Position numbers and translations under genes: made by a program. The notes beneath the pieces are model-generated. The model had not been told where the DNA came from, made no database searches, and saw nothing but the letters and a program-made list of their open reading frames with translations. From Nannochloris sp. 'desiccata' (Eukaryota > Chlorophyta > Trebouxiophyceae > Chlorellales > Chlorellaceae): a stretch of DNA of 64,000 bases. The stretch spans positions 186,001 to 250,000 of the forward strand of contig JAGTXX020000008.1 of NCBI GenBank assembly GCA_019044685.2, in the 5' to 3' direction. Positions 9,173 through 19,800 of the stretch are shown one piece after another (position 1 is the first letter of the stretch; the number at the start of each line of letters is the position of its first letter).

Positions 9173-11686
9173 AGTCGTAGCTGATAATCATGTTATTTGC
9201 AACCCTGCTAAATGTCATTTTGGATTATTGGAAGTGGAATTTCTTGGTCACATCGTGTCTGCTGAAGGCATTCGTGCTGACCCAAAGAAAGTTGCTGCTA
9301 TTGTGGATTGGCCTGAACCACGTAATGTCACTGAAGTGAAGTCATTTATGGGTGCTGTGAATTTCCATCGCAGGCATATTGAAAACTGTGCTCGGTTGGC
9401 AGCTCCACTGAATGATTTAATGAAGAAAGATAAGGCTTACGTGTGGGGAGAAGACCAGCAGGATGCTTTTGATGCTTTGAAACATGCTTTGGTAACTGCT
9501 CCTGTACTTCGTGCTCCCGTGTTTGGTGCTGATTTTGTTTTATATACTGATGCTAGTGGTACTGGTATGGGTGCTGCTCTGTATCAAGAGTTTGGTGAAG
9601 ATGGTCCTCACCCGATAGCTTATTGGAGTCGCTGTTTTACACCAGCTGAATTGAATTATATGACTACTGATCAAGAATTATGCGCTATCGTGAATGCTAT
9701 AAAGGCTTTTCAGCATTATCTGCGGAATGCCAGCGTCACTGTGTTGACTGATCATCAAGCCTTGACTACTTTCCTTACTAAGAAGACCTTGAAAGAAACA
9801 AGCCGCCATGTTCGCTGGGCTGATTACCTGGCAGAATTTGAGTTGGAGATCAAGCATTTACCTGGAAACAGTAATGTGGTTGCTGATGCACTGAGCAGAA
9901 AAGGTTTTGAGCAAGTGACTGTCACTGTAGTGGTCACTCCTACTGCTGGCGCTGGTCAACGTGGTACTTTTTTTAGAGCTGCTTTGGAAGCTGCCTGTGC
10001 TGCTGATGAATACATTCAAGCTCAGGTTGCTGCTCTTAAGGCTGGTAAATTATCTAGAACCAAGTATCATGAGCATGCTGGCCTGCTCTATCGTCGGTAT
10101 GGAAGTCACTGGTGTCTGGTTGTGCCTCACTCGCAGGTGCAGATGGTATTGCGTGAGATACATGATGCTCCTACTGCTGGTCATATGGGTGTTGAGCGTA
10201 CAGCTACATCTGTACGACGCCTGTTCTGGTGGAGTACTCTCGCTGCTGATGTCATAAAGTATGTTGGCTCTTGCCCTAGTTGCCAGCGCACTAAACCTCA
10301 CAACCACCCTGTTTATGGTACTTTGCAGCCTGTGCCAGTCCCTAAGACTCCCTGGGAAGTAGTTAATATGGATTTCTTTGGTCCTTTCCCTGCTGACTCT
10401 GCTGGTTTTGACTATGCAATGAGTGTGACTGATCGCTTTACCAAGATGCTGCACATTATTCCTTGCCAGCACACCCTTACTGCCAAGGATGCTGCTTCTA
10501 TGTTTATTAATGTTGTCTTCAGATATCATGGTATGCCTAAAGGTGTCGTTTCTGATCGTGATGCAAAGTTTACTTCACTGTTTTGGAGAGAACTCATGAG
10601 CAAGTTGGATACCTCGCTGCTGATGTCTACCGCGATGCACCCTCAAACTGATGGGCTGGCAGAGCGACAGCACCGTACCATTGAAGAAACGTTGACTAAT
10701 TGGATGCTGCTAGGCCTACTGACTGGTCTGCCTATGTTCCCTTGGTGGAATTTGCCATTAATAATTCTAAGCAAGCTGCTACTGGTGACACTCCTTTTTT
10801 CCTGAATTATGGACAACACCCTCGCACTCCTTTGGCTATTGTTGCTGACTCTTTGTTGCCTGCTGAATTGAACCCTGCTTCTGCTGATTATTTACAATCA
10901 CTGCAAACAGCATGGAAGTGTGCACACAAGAGTATTGAGCAAGCGCAGCGCAAGATGAAGGAGAGAGCTGATCAACACCGTCGTCCTAGTCCTTTCAAAG
11001 TGGGTGATAAAGTTAGTATTTCTAGGAAGGTATTGTCTTTGCCTGACACTACTGATCGCAAATTGCAGTATCGCTTCTATGGTCCTTTCACTGTTAAAGC
11101 TTTACGCGGTCCCAATGCAGTAGCTGTCGAGCTTGTTGATGGCAAGCCTTTGCGAAGTTTTAATGTTTCCAACCTGAAGCCCTGGATTGACGATGATGGA
11201 TCTTTCCCTGGTCGTGATTATGCCCCACCTGCTCCTGAATTGATTAACAATGAAAAGCATTTTGCTGTGGAAAGTTTTGCTCGCAACCGCTGGCGCAGAT
11301 TCCGTGGCTGGTATAAAGAACAGTTTTATGTGCGTTGGAAAGGCTACCCTGCCTCTGACAACACTTGGGAAGATGTTAAATCTCTGATGAAAGATATGCC
11401 TGATCATGGTTTCCTTGAGTTGCTGCCTACTTTGAAGAAAAGACTTGATCCTCCCAAGCCCCGCCCTGATGACTGGTTGTCGGAATCTGAAGAGGAGGAG
11501 GAAGAAGCTCCTAAGCCTGCTGCTCCAGTCCCTGAAGCGACTGAACCTGAGTCTACGGAAGAAGAAGTTGCAGCTGCACTGCCACCGCCGCCATTACGCA
11601 GAAGTAAAAGAAATTTAAAGTCGATTACTAACATGATTAAAAAGGTCTTGAATAATACCCTTGGGCCCCGTCTGAATTTGTCTTGA
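8902..11686 (+). pseudogene. pol: Gyp-A pol, RT to chromodomain (right part)
   Basis: The frame continues RT, with YIDDILIF repeated from the left copy, then RNase H (YTDASGTGMG, DHQALTTFL), integrase with an HHCC zinc finger and DD35E core (MDFFGPFP, SDRDAKF), and a C-terminal chromodomain around 11260-11370 (EQFYVRWKGYP...NTWED). A one-base deletion near 10700, just after ETLTN, moves the remainder into another frame, which runs to the stop at 11686. The tail is acidic, then basic. As it stands the enzyme is broken. Confidence 0.92.
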
Positions 11687-11814
11687 TTATGAATACCGCA
11701 CTTTTGTTATTAGTTGTTCTTCTGCAAGGTTTTGTATAGTACTGGGCTCAGTGCTGTTGGTGCACTGCCTTGTACGAAATCTCTAGTGTGCCTTCTGAAT
11801 AAAGGGGAGAAGAA

Positions 11815-11945
11815 TGTTACAGATATAAAGTGACATTTGACCCTGGTAATGGATGCAAGCTAGGAAAGCACTACATAACCTGCATTTGTTGTATAGAACG
11901 ACAGTTAATTGTAATATATAAATAGTAGTAGAAATACTTCTATCA
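11815..11945 (+). repeat. LTR-A, 3' LTR of Gyp-A (131 bp)
   Basis: Preceded by a polypurine tract (AAAGGGGAGAAGAA). It starts TGTTACAG and ends TCTATCA. It resembles LTR-F (60070-60201) in its TGTTAC start and a GACCCTGG segment. The 3' boundary is set by the CA end and by the start of the unrelated ORF at 11946, so TTCGG (11946-11950) should be the target duplication. The 5' LTR is outside the window. Confidence 0.72.
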
Positions 11946-12299
11946 TTCGGGCTGCCTTTCGAGGTTATCTTTGACAAGACCAAGCTGAACAGCTTTGATG
12001 CCGGCGAGAAATTCTTGGCGCTGCTGCTCGCCAAGGCCTCCAAGCAAGGCGGCAGCGCTCAAACTGCGTCTTCCCCGGGCGTCAGGTACGCCAACCTGCC
12101 AGAACTTCCTACTCCAGCTACCGAAAACCCAAGCCAGCCCTCCACCTCCGCCGACGGCGCCGCATCCGGAAGCAAGCACACCCCTCCCGCCGCCCCCGCC
12201 GCCAGGCAAAAGACTGTCGCACACATCTCCCTTGACATCTCTGAGGAAGACGTCGAAGAGGAGCCTAACCCCAAGCGCGCAAAAAAGGCAAAAAACTAG
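11946..12299 (+). CDS. 3' part of an ORF upstream of the GIY-YIG frame
   Basis: This frame is open from the Gyp-A junction to TAG at 12297 and has no good ATG, so its 5' end was probably cut off by the Gyp-A insertion. It begins FGLPFEVIFDK, then a Pro/Ala/Ser-rich stretch, an acidic patch (ISEEDVEEE) and a basic end (KRAKKAKN), which could be a nuclear signal. Its last three sense codons, GCA AAA AAC, contain a canonical -1 slippery heptamer, and the -1 frame leads straight into a GIY-YIG domain. Function of this part is unknown. Confidence 0.6.
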   Translation, partial: FGLPFEVIFDKTKLNSFDAGEKFLALLLAKASKQGGSAQTASSPGVRYANLPELPTPATENPSQPSTSADGAASGSKHTPPAAPAARQKTVAHISLDISEEDVEEEPNPKRAKKAKN

Positions 12300-12327
12300 G
12301 CGGGCGGCAGCCCTTCAAACTGCCGCC
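12290..12327 (+). promoter_or_regulatory. Putative -1 ribosomal frameshift signal
   Basis: Slippery heptamer A_AAA_AAC at 12290-12296 in the correct phase, followed immediately by the 0-frame stop TAG. After a 6-nt spacer (12297-12302) comes a perfect 8-bp GC-rich hairpin: GGCGGCAG (12303-12310), a 9-nt loop and CTGCCGCC (12320-12327). A -1 slip continues at CTA GGC GGG. Confidence 0.65.
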
Positions 12328-12724
12328 ACTCCCTCCGCCCTCTACTACGCACCCCTACACCGTCTACAAGCTCACCCACCGCACATCCAACAGAGTCTAC
12401 GTCGGTCAAACGACAGACCTGACTGAGAGAATAAAACGTCACTGGTACCACCCCAACAACAAAATGAAACAAGACATTGCATCGGCAAAATCCGCCGGCC
12501 TCACCTTCGCACAAACCTTCTCGGTGGAGGTACTCTACAAAGCAGCCACGCAGCAGCAGGCTGACTCCATGGAGAGCCTCCTCTCGCATCAGCACGGCTC
12601 CACCACAGGAGACAACTACGGAACGATAGCTGGCAACCCACGGCACCACAGCAACCTGCCTCTCTGGCTCAACGTCAAAAAAAGAAAGACAGCGTCCGCC
12701 GCATTGCCAGCGCTGAAACCATAA
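12297..12724 (+). CDS. GIY-YIG endonuclease domain, probably expressed by -1 frameshift
   Basis: The frame is open from just before 12297 and has no ATG before 12464, which lies inside the domain. It has a Pro-rich linker, then the GIY-equivalent TVYKLTH, the YIG-equivalent YVGQTTDLTERIKRHW with the conserved Arg, and a later SMESLLSHQHGS with the catalytic-type Glu. DNYGTIAGNP follows. The length from motif to end (about 120 residues) suits a single GIY-YIG nuclease domain, which nicks or cuts DNA in homing and repair enzymes. The upstream ORF would be its N-terminal part. An unseen intron or a simple indel are the alternatives to frameshifting. Confidence 0.7.
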
Positions 12725-13101
12725 TACTTACCTGCATGCACCCTTATCAACCTCTACTTTCATTGTGACTTTACGCTGTAAATTTACACTGAGAATACAA
12801 CAACACAGTTTTCAACACAAAATAATTCACACCCTCAACAAACCAGCGTCAAAATCTGCTAGTCTAGTTTTTATTTATAAATGTTTATGCCCAACTTGCC
12901 GGTTTTTCCTACATTAAGTTCACCCGCTTGTGTTACAATGTTAGCAGAGAGGGTATCCATATAATGGGGATAAAAGGGAAGGACAATAAAAATATAAATG
13001 AGTCAAAGGGAAGGGAAGATATTGCTGGCTTTTGGCAACAATTAAGAATTTAATTTTGGGTTAGAAGGGGAAAGATTATTTTTAGAGGGTTCGAAAGTCA
13101 T
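12725..13101. other. Intergenic region
   Basis: The 377 bp between two converging genes are AT-rich. I see no gene, RNA or repeat here; it should contain the 3' untranslated parts of both neighbours. Confidence 0.5.
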
Positions 13102-15420
13102 TTAAGCCTGCTTGTTAAGCTTCCATTGGATGGCAGAGCTGGAGCTTGCGGACGCCCACGTGAAGGCAGTCTGGCTAGAGCAAGAGCCGTAGCCGAGGTA
13201 CTTACCCTGGAAGGGGTTGTCGCCGACAGCCTGGATCCAGACAGTGTTGCATCCCTTGGCAGCGTCAACAGGGATGATCCTGTTCTTCCAGCTAGAGCCA
13301 GCAAGGCGAGGGGTGGGGGCACTGTTGGCAGCGGCCAAGTTTGTGTACTTGTCGTCGACGCACTTGCCAGAACGGCCGCTAGCAATCTGGGCAGAGGCAG
13401 TGGGCACAGTGCCGGAAACGGCGCTTGCATTAAGAGTCCAAATCTTGCGAGGTCCCTTGGACTGGCTATCAGTACGGAGCATCAGGGTAGAGTTCTTGCA
13501 AGCATTGTTGCTCTTGGGGTCATTGTTGAAAGCAATGAACTTGCCAGCGCAGGCAACAGACTCGATGGTGTAGGTGCCAGAGTAGGTGCAAGTGATAGTA
13601 GCGGGAGCGGGAGCAGGGGTGGGAGCAGGGGTGGGAGTGGGAGCAGGGGTGGGAGCGGGAGTGGGAGCGGGGGTAGGAGCAGGGGTGGGGGAAGCGGAGA
13701 CAGTGACAGTGAAGGCCTGGGCCACAACACCGCAAGTACTGGTCACAGTTGAACCGGGCTGGTTAATGAATGAGCTGACAACATTACAAGTACCAACGTT
13801 GATAGGCTTCCAGGAACCTCCATTAGGGGCAGCAGGGACGGAGCACACTTGGTTACTGTAGGTGTCGCGACCAAGAGGCTGGCAACCACCAGTGGTACTG
13901 ATGGTCTGGGGAACACTGTAAGCAATGGAGGAGGGGAGAGCAGCAATGGGGGAGGGGCTGCACAACTTGCCAACGTAGTTGGCAGTGGGAGCAGAGATGG
14001 TGACAGTGGGAGCAGCAAGGTAACCGGAACCACGAGAGACGATGTTAATAGCCTCGACCTTACCACCAGAGATGGTGGCGGTGGCCAGGGCAGTCACAGC
14101 GGGCTGGAGGGTGTTGGTAGAGAGGGTAATGACGGGGGTTTGGGTGCATAAGACAGTTGCAGCAGAGGGGAAAGTGAGGCCTCCAGTGATGGCACCGCTG
14201 GCGCTAAGAATAGGCTCGGCAATATCAGTAGCCAAGCAAAGGGCACCTTGCGCGGGCGCTCCATTGACCTGGTAGGTTACCTGGGAACCCTTGCAGTGAT
14301 TGACAGTAGTACCTCCGGTGTTTCCGGTGTCAACGCAAACATTGGTCAAGGAGGTCACCGCAGGCTTGGCAGAGTAGGGTCCGTTGGGGCTGGAGATAGT
14401 GGGTTGGCCAGGCACGAAGGCATTTAAGGTGTAAGTGGCCTGGGCAGCAAGAGGGCTAGGGGCAGAGATCGTCACCGTGGGGGCAGTAGAGTAACCATCT
14501 CCTTTAACCAGATCCGTGATACCACTAACAGAACCATCGTTGATAGTGGCTTTAGCAGTGGCCTGGGTTGTACCCTCGGCAGAGGCCTGGACACCGTACT
14601 GTTCGCAAGTACCAGAGCCAGGGACACCTACAACGCCACCAGCGACAGCGGGGGTAGAGCAGTACTTGCCAAGGTTGCCAAAGGTAACGGAACCATTATC
14701 GATACCGACCTGGTTGACGAGTGAATTGACAGATCCATCGTAGGTCAACTTGGCACCGCATTGCATGGGGCCGGGTACACCAGTGATGTTTGTGTTGTAA
14801 ACGAAAGCAGTTGTGCTAGGAGCAATGACGGCAGTGAGACCATTGCAAGCGCAGTTGGGCACGGCGCTGGGGAACACGCTGCCAAGGACGGAGTTGATGT
14901 TTGAGGTAAGTGCAACAACGCGGACATCACGGAGGGCAGAAGCAGTCTGGAGCTGAGTGACAGTGGGGACAGCGCTGTAGGTGAAGTAAGCATATCCAGA
15001 TGCCATCACGGAAGTGCCATTGAAAGAAGAGACGCTACCTACTGTGCAAGCAGTAGCACTGGTGGCAGAAGACCAACCGTTGGTGATGGCTCCGCAAAGA
15101 GCAGTTTCCTGGGCAGTGCCGAAGGAGGCAGTGGTGAATCCAGGGATGATAATGCTGAAGTCAAGCTGCATGGAGGAGCATGAAAATGAAGTAAATTTTG
15201 TTGCAAACTAGATTGCAAGGAGAGATAGAGGAAAACTAAGGGGGTATTTTCTTACACCGGGGGAGCTAAAGGTTGCAGGAGCAGGGGTACCAGGGGCAGT
15301 AGGGGGAGGGGGGGAAGGGATGGAAGGGACGATGGCAGGAGGAGAGAAAGTCACCTGGCGGGGGGCCGCAGAGGCGAGCCCTGCCACACAGGCAAGCAAC
15401 AAGATGCAAGCAACCTTCAT
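13102..15420 (-). CDS. Secreted Thr/Ser/Pro-rich protein with a C-terminal Cys-containing domain
   Basis: Two exons: 15420-15256 and 15165-13102, with a 90-bp intron (donor GTAAGA, acceptor CATGCAG, phase 0), giving 742 residues. The start MKVACILLLACVAGLASAAP is a classical signal peptide. A Pro-rich stretch follows, then a long Ala/Thr/Ser/Val-rich body with paired Cys and two copies of a G-x-G-Y-x-x-APTVTISAP motif about 165 residues apart. A PTPAPTPA linker (13601-13690) precedes a C-terminal domain of about 155 residues with Cys and Trp (KIWTLNA, IQWKLNKQA) that resembles a carbohydrate-binding beta-trefoil in layout. It is probably an extracellular matrix or cell-wall protein. No catalytic motif is visible. 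Confidence 0.8.
13601..13690 (-). repeat. Coding minisatellite (Pro-Ala-Thr linker)
   Basis: Short tandem units of the GGGAGCAGGGGTGGGAGC type on the plus strand encode alternating PTPAPTPA in the secreted protein. Unit number is probably variable between alleles. Confidence 0.85.
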
Positions 15421-16037
15421 CGTAATTATTAGAATATCGATGCTGAGGTGTCGTAGGAGCTAATGAAGGGGTTTGGCGCTGCGCACTGCATTTTTGACCC
15501 TGGCTGGTTTAATTTGACCCTGGTGGCATATTCGGTATTTTCCAAATAGATTTTCAATGGGGTGGAACTTTGTTCGGGGTCTAAAACCAGTTTGAAATTC
15601 CCTGTAGTGAAACTGGAAACCTTGGTCCAACTCGGTCAATGTGTATGCACGTTAATCCCAAGAATTCTGGTTACGTTTTGAATATGCCTTTGCTCTTCAC
15701 GGAGTTGTGTTCACGAATGCGATGCTCAGTAAAATTGATCATCCCTACTCAGGTTTTCCTCAACAATTGCTAGTCTGCATGCTTCTTTCAAGCTAGCATA
15801 TCCTTAGAAGGCACAGATGTGTGCTTCTTTGGCCGTTTTATTTACAGGTTGTTCATGCTAGAAGGATCCTCTCACTAATGCCGCGTCCGAAGAAAACTTT
15901 GCAATTTTCTATTACAGCCTGCGCAGAGACAGTGAGATGCTGTGAGTAAGATACTTTAAGAGAAAAACAAAAACGAAAACAGAGGACCCCGGCAGGGATC
16001 GAAATAAGCTTTTTGGCTTGGCATATTTTTGGCTTGC
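15421..16037. other. Intergenic region upstream of the secreted-protein gene
   Basis: No convincing gene. The part next to 15420 should hold the promoter of the minus-strand gene. Small ORFs here are short and compositionally random. Confidence 0.5.
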
Positions 16038-16345
16038 TGTTAGAGGCTGGGAAAATGCCGACCATGGCCGAACACTAATGCCATTTTCCTTACTTTACTT
16101 TACTGTTCACGTTCATCCCTTTGATCAATTACTTGACCGTTTGGATTATTTTCTTCAACGCCATCGCCAGACTCTCCTTGATTTCTTTCAGCCTCCATTT
16201 GTTCCTCAGTCGCCCCCGGCGGTTGTCTGCCTCCCCCCATGCTTTGAATTTCATTTTCATTCGCATCAATTCGAGCTTGACCAGTATTGGCTTGGTTTCC
16301 AGCCTTTCCTGCCTCCTCGGTCAAAACAGCGGCGATGTGTAAGAT
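16038..16345 (-). pseudogene. LTR-G scrap joined to a LINE ORF1-like scrap
   Basis: Bases 16038-16089 match the LTR-G element at 44454 (TGTTAGAGGCTGG... on the plus strand). They run into CCTTACTTTACTTTACTGT, the reverse of the AGTAAAGTAAAGTAAGG tail seen at 45410. From 16100 to 16324 a minus-strand frame resembles the N-terminal part of the ORF1 at 40281-40976 (ENNPNGQV, SGDG), so this is probably a deleted LINE copy. Confidence 0.55.
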
Positions 16346-16541
16346 AGTGACCTCTGTCGGTGGCTATAATCAGCAGTTCAGCTTACAGCAGTTACAGCAA
16401 ACAATAAAAGACCTTCATTAAGATCCCAATCAGCATTCTAGAAGCATCAGATAAAAATAATAAGATCAGCTTAAAGAAAGTAGGAAAGGAGGCGCTATGT
16501 TACACCACCCCCCGTTTAGAAATCAACGTCGTCCTCGACGT
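16346..16541 (-). repeat. Relic of a Gyp-G-like 3' end
   Basis: Bases 16517-16541, read on the minus strand, give the last codons of a pol like that of Gyp-G (QRRGRR, matching 41581) and a polypurine tract (GGGGGGTGGTG). An LTR-like TGTAACATAGCGCC then runs down towards 16346. Gyp-C copy 1 inserted into this relic at 16542. Confidence 0.55.
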
Positions 16542-16734
16542 TGTGATGATTAACCGTGTTTGGCTAAACACCACTACTTGTTCTAGTTGTTCTAAGTTCT
16601 AGTTACAGGTTCTAGGTAAATCAAAGTCCCTCTACAGAATGCAAAAGGTGTTCTTTATATTAGCTCACGCAGCGGAGGCGTGCTATGCATGATGTGACGA
16701 GGCAGCTTCTCGCTAGCTATGCCATATCATCACA
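16542..16734 (-). repeat. LTR-C, 3' LTR of Gyp-C copy 1 (193 bp)
   Basis: Ends are the inverted repeat TGTGATGAT/ATCATCACA. A polypurine tract (GAGAGAGGGGGGAAGAA) lies directly upstream on the minus strand. Matches 28062-28254 and 39259-39451. Confidence 0.92.
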
Positions 16735-16863
16735 TTCTTCCCCCCTCTCTCTGAAAACGTGTCCTCACGTTTATGATTCAGCAGAAAGAAAGGTGCAAGC
16801 AGTAGGGTAAAACTCAAAATGAAAATTAAAATTAACCTTGTAAAATTTACGCTAAATATTTTT

Positions 16864-19800
16864 TTAGGTAGCATCGTGCTGCTGATCTATCTCACGCAGC
16901 ATGCGTTTCACTTCTGTTCCAGCATCTCTAAAATTTGATTTAGGTTCCCAGGTAGAGTCACACAAAGGGTATCCTTCCCATTTAACATAGTATTCAACTT
17001 TAAAGCCACGACCCCACGGTGTCGAGCGACGGTCCAGAATTTTTTCAACGTTGAAGACATCAGGGCCTTGCTCCAGGTCTGGAGGAGGTCTAGCAGGGTA
17101 ACGATTAGGAAATTCAGTGCTTTGTACGAAAGGTTTGAGCTTCTCAACGTGAAAAATAGGATATCTTCTTCTCCATATAGGCGGCAGCGCCACTTGGTAG
17201 TTGAGCGGGCTAAGTTTCTTCACGACAGGAATGGGTCCAAACCACTTTGGTGCTAGCTTGCGAGGTCCCTTCAATGGTAAATCAGCAGTAGAAATGTAAA
17301 CTTGATCTCCTTCTTCAAAAGTAAGATGTCTTCTACCTTGGTCAGCGTAATATTTCTGTTTCCGCTGAGCTTCGGCAAGCATGCGCTGTGCTTCTTGAAT
17401 AGCTATTTGAGTGCGTGCAGCAAAATCTACAGAAGGTTGGTTGGGATTCAGCTTCGCTAAAGCTTGAAGGTTGAGGGTAGGAGGAGTAGGTACTTCTTCG
17501 CCATAGCAAAGGAAGAAAGGTGTTTTTCCAGTAGAAACATTTTTGCTGTTGTTGATGGCAAACTCGACGGCGGGTAAAATCTGAACCCAGTTTGGGTATT
17601 CTTGGTGCAAAGTACGCAGCATATCTACAACTATTCTAACTGTAATCTCTGATTGACCATCAGTTTGAGGGTGGTAAGCGGTAGAAAGCTTGTGTTTAAT
17701 CCCCAGCTGAGCAATCATTGATTTCCAGAAAATGCTCGTAAATTGAGTGCCTCGATCTGAAATAATAGTGCTAGGTACTCCTTGATTTCTAACGACATGC
17801 CTATAAAACAATGTTGCAGCTTCTTCAGCAGTAACTTTATCAGTGGTGGGAGCTAGGAAGACTCGTTTAGTCAGCTTGTCCACCATAATCATGATAGCGT
17901 TAAAATTGTCGACGTCCGGCAACGAGGTAACAAAATCCATAGTAATAACTTCAAAACGTCTTGTAGGGGTAGGTAAAGGTTGTAAAAGACCAGCTTTCTT
18001 CTGGTTAGAGCTTTTAGATGCACCACAACGTTCACATGATTGCACACCACGCCGAACATCACGCTGCAACTGTGGCCAGTAGTAGCAGCGGAGAAGTAGA
18101 GCGGCGGTTTTCGCAACGCCAAAATGTCCAGCTAGAAGGGAATCATGGTGTTCTTCTACGAGCTCTTTGCGTAAAGGTCCTTCAGGAACGTAGAGTTGAG
18201 TGTTTTCAGGGGTTCTACGTACGATGTAACCGTGGTCAAAGACGTAATCTCTACTTTGTTTTTCTTGGATTAATTGAATAATTTTCTTCGCTTCCGGGCT
18301 TTCTTTATAAGATTCCTTCAGCTGCAACAACCAATCGCTGTCTTGACAGGCAAAGACGACGGTCATAGCAAAATCAGGTCTCCTAGACAACGCATCAGCA
18401 ACTACGTTTGCTTTTCCAGTGATGTACTCCACGTACACGTTGAACTGAGACAATACTTCCATCCAGCGGGCTTGTCGGGGCGACAGCCGAGGTTGTGTCT
18501 GGAGGTATTTTAAGACGTTGTTGTCAGTGTAGGCTGTGCTTCTGTGCGCGCTCTGGATGTAGCAGCGCCACAACTTCAGGTGATGGATCTGGGAGAGAGC
18601 TTCCTTCTCGTAAATATCGTATTTTCGCTCAGCTTCGCTCAGCTTCTTCGAGGAGAAGGCCACCGGCTTCAAGCCTTGACCCTGGTCTTGCATTAAAACA
18701 CCACCAAAAGCAAAGTCAGAAGCATCGGTGTACATTTCAAAAGGAAAATCTGGACTGGGTAGTATTAAAATAGGTGCAGTAGTAAGTTTAGACTTTAAAG
18801 TTTCAAAAGCTTGTTGCTGTGTTGGGGTCCAAATAAAAGAAATATCTTTTTTTAAAAGTTCCGTCATCGGGGCGGCAATGTGGGAATATTTTTCTATAAA
18901 CTTGCGGTAGTATCCAGTAAAACCTAAAAACGACAAAATATCTATAGTATTCTTGGGAACAGGCCATTCTAAAATTGTAGAAATCTTGCTCTGGTCCACC
19001 TTTATTCCATTTTCTGAAATAATGTAGCCCAGCCAAGCAATTTTAGTTTGGAAAAACAAACACTTTTCTTTATTCACAAAAAGTTTATTCTTTCTTAATT
19101 TTTCAAAAACATGACGCACGTGCTGTATGTGCGCCTGCAACGACTTAGAAAAGATCATAATATCATCTAAATAACACAAAACAAACTGATGTAGCTCATC
19201 TCTAAAAACATTATTCATTAAAGTTTGAAAAGTAGCGGGAGCGTTGCATAACCCAAAAGGTAGCACAACAAACTCAAAATGCCCAAAAGGCGTTCTAAAT
19301 GCAGTTTTCTCAATATCTTCTTCTTTAATCTTAATCTGATGGTAGGCAGACTTAAGATCCAAGCTAGTAAAGTATTTAGCTCCAGCTAGCTTGTCCAGTA
19401 GGTCATCGATACGCGGCAGCGGGCAGCGATTTTTCTTGGTAATTCTATTCAGACCTCTGTAATCAACGCACATGCGCAAAGCTCCACTTTTCTTACGTAC
19501 AAATAAGATAGGAGCCCCGTAAGGTGACTTACTAGGCCGAATAAAACCTCGGTTCAGGTAATCTAGGATCTGGGTTTTCAGCTCCGCCAGTTCCTCGAAA
19601 CTCAGGCGGTACATCTGTTGAGCAACAGGGCTGGCTCCGGGTTCCAGCTCTATCTCGTGCTCAATTTCTCGGTCAACAGGTAATGGCAAATCAGGGTCAA
19701 AGACATCTACCAACTCATCTACAAGCATATCTACGTGTTTTTCTAAACCATTTTTTTCTAAATTTTTCCCGTCACTGCCATACTCGTAGTTCTCGTACTT

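Noticed and set aside
12059..12274. Minus-strand ORFs opposite the GIY-YIG region
   Set aside because: GC-rich shadow frames with low complexity; the plus-strand frames have the recognisable domain.
13126..14275. Plus-strand Gly/Val/Ala-rich ORFs opposite the secreted gene
   Set aside because: Mirror of a repetitive minus-strand gene with a signal peptide and a good intron; the shadows have no start context or domain.
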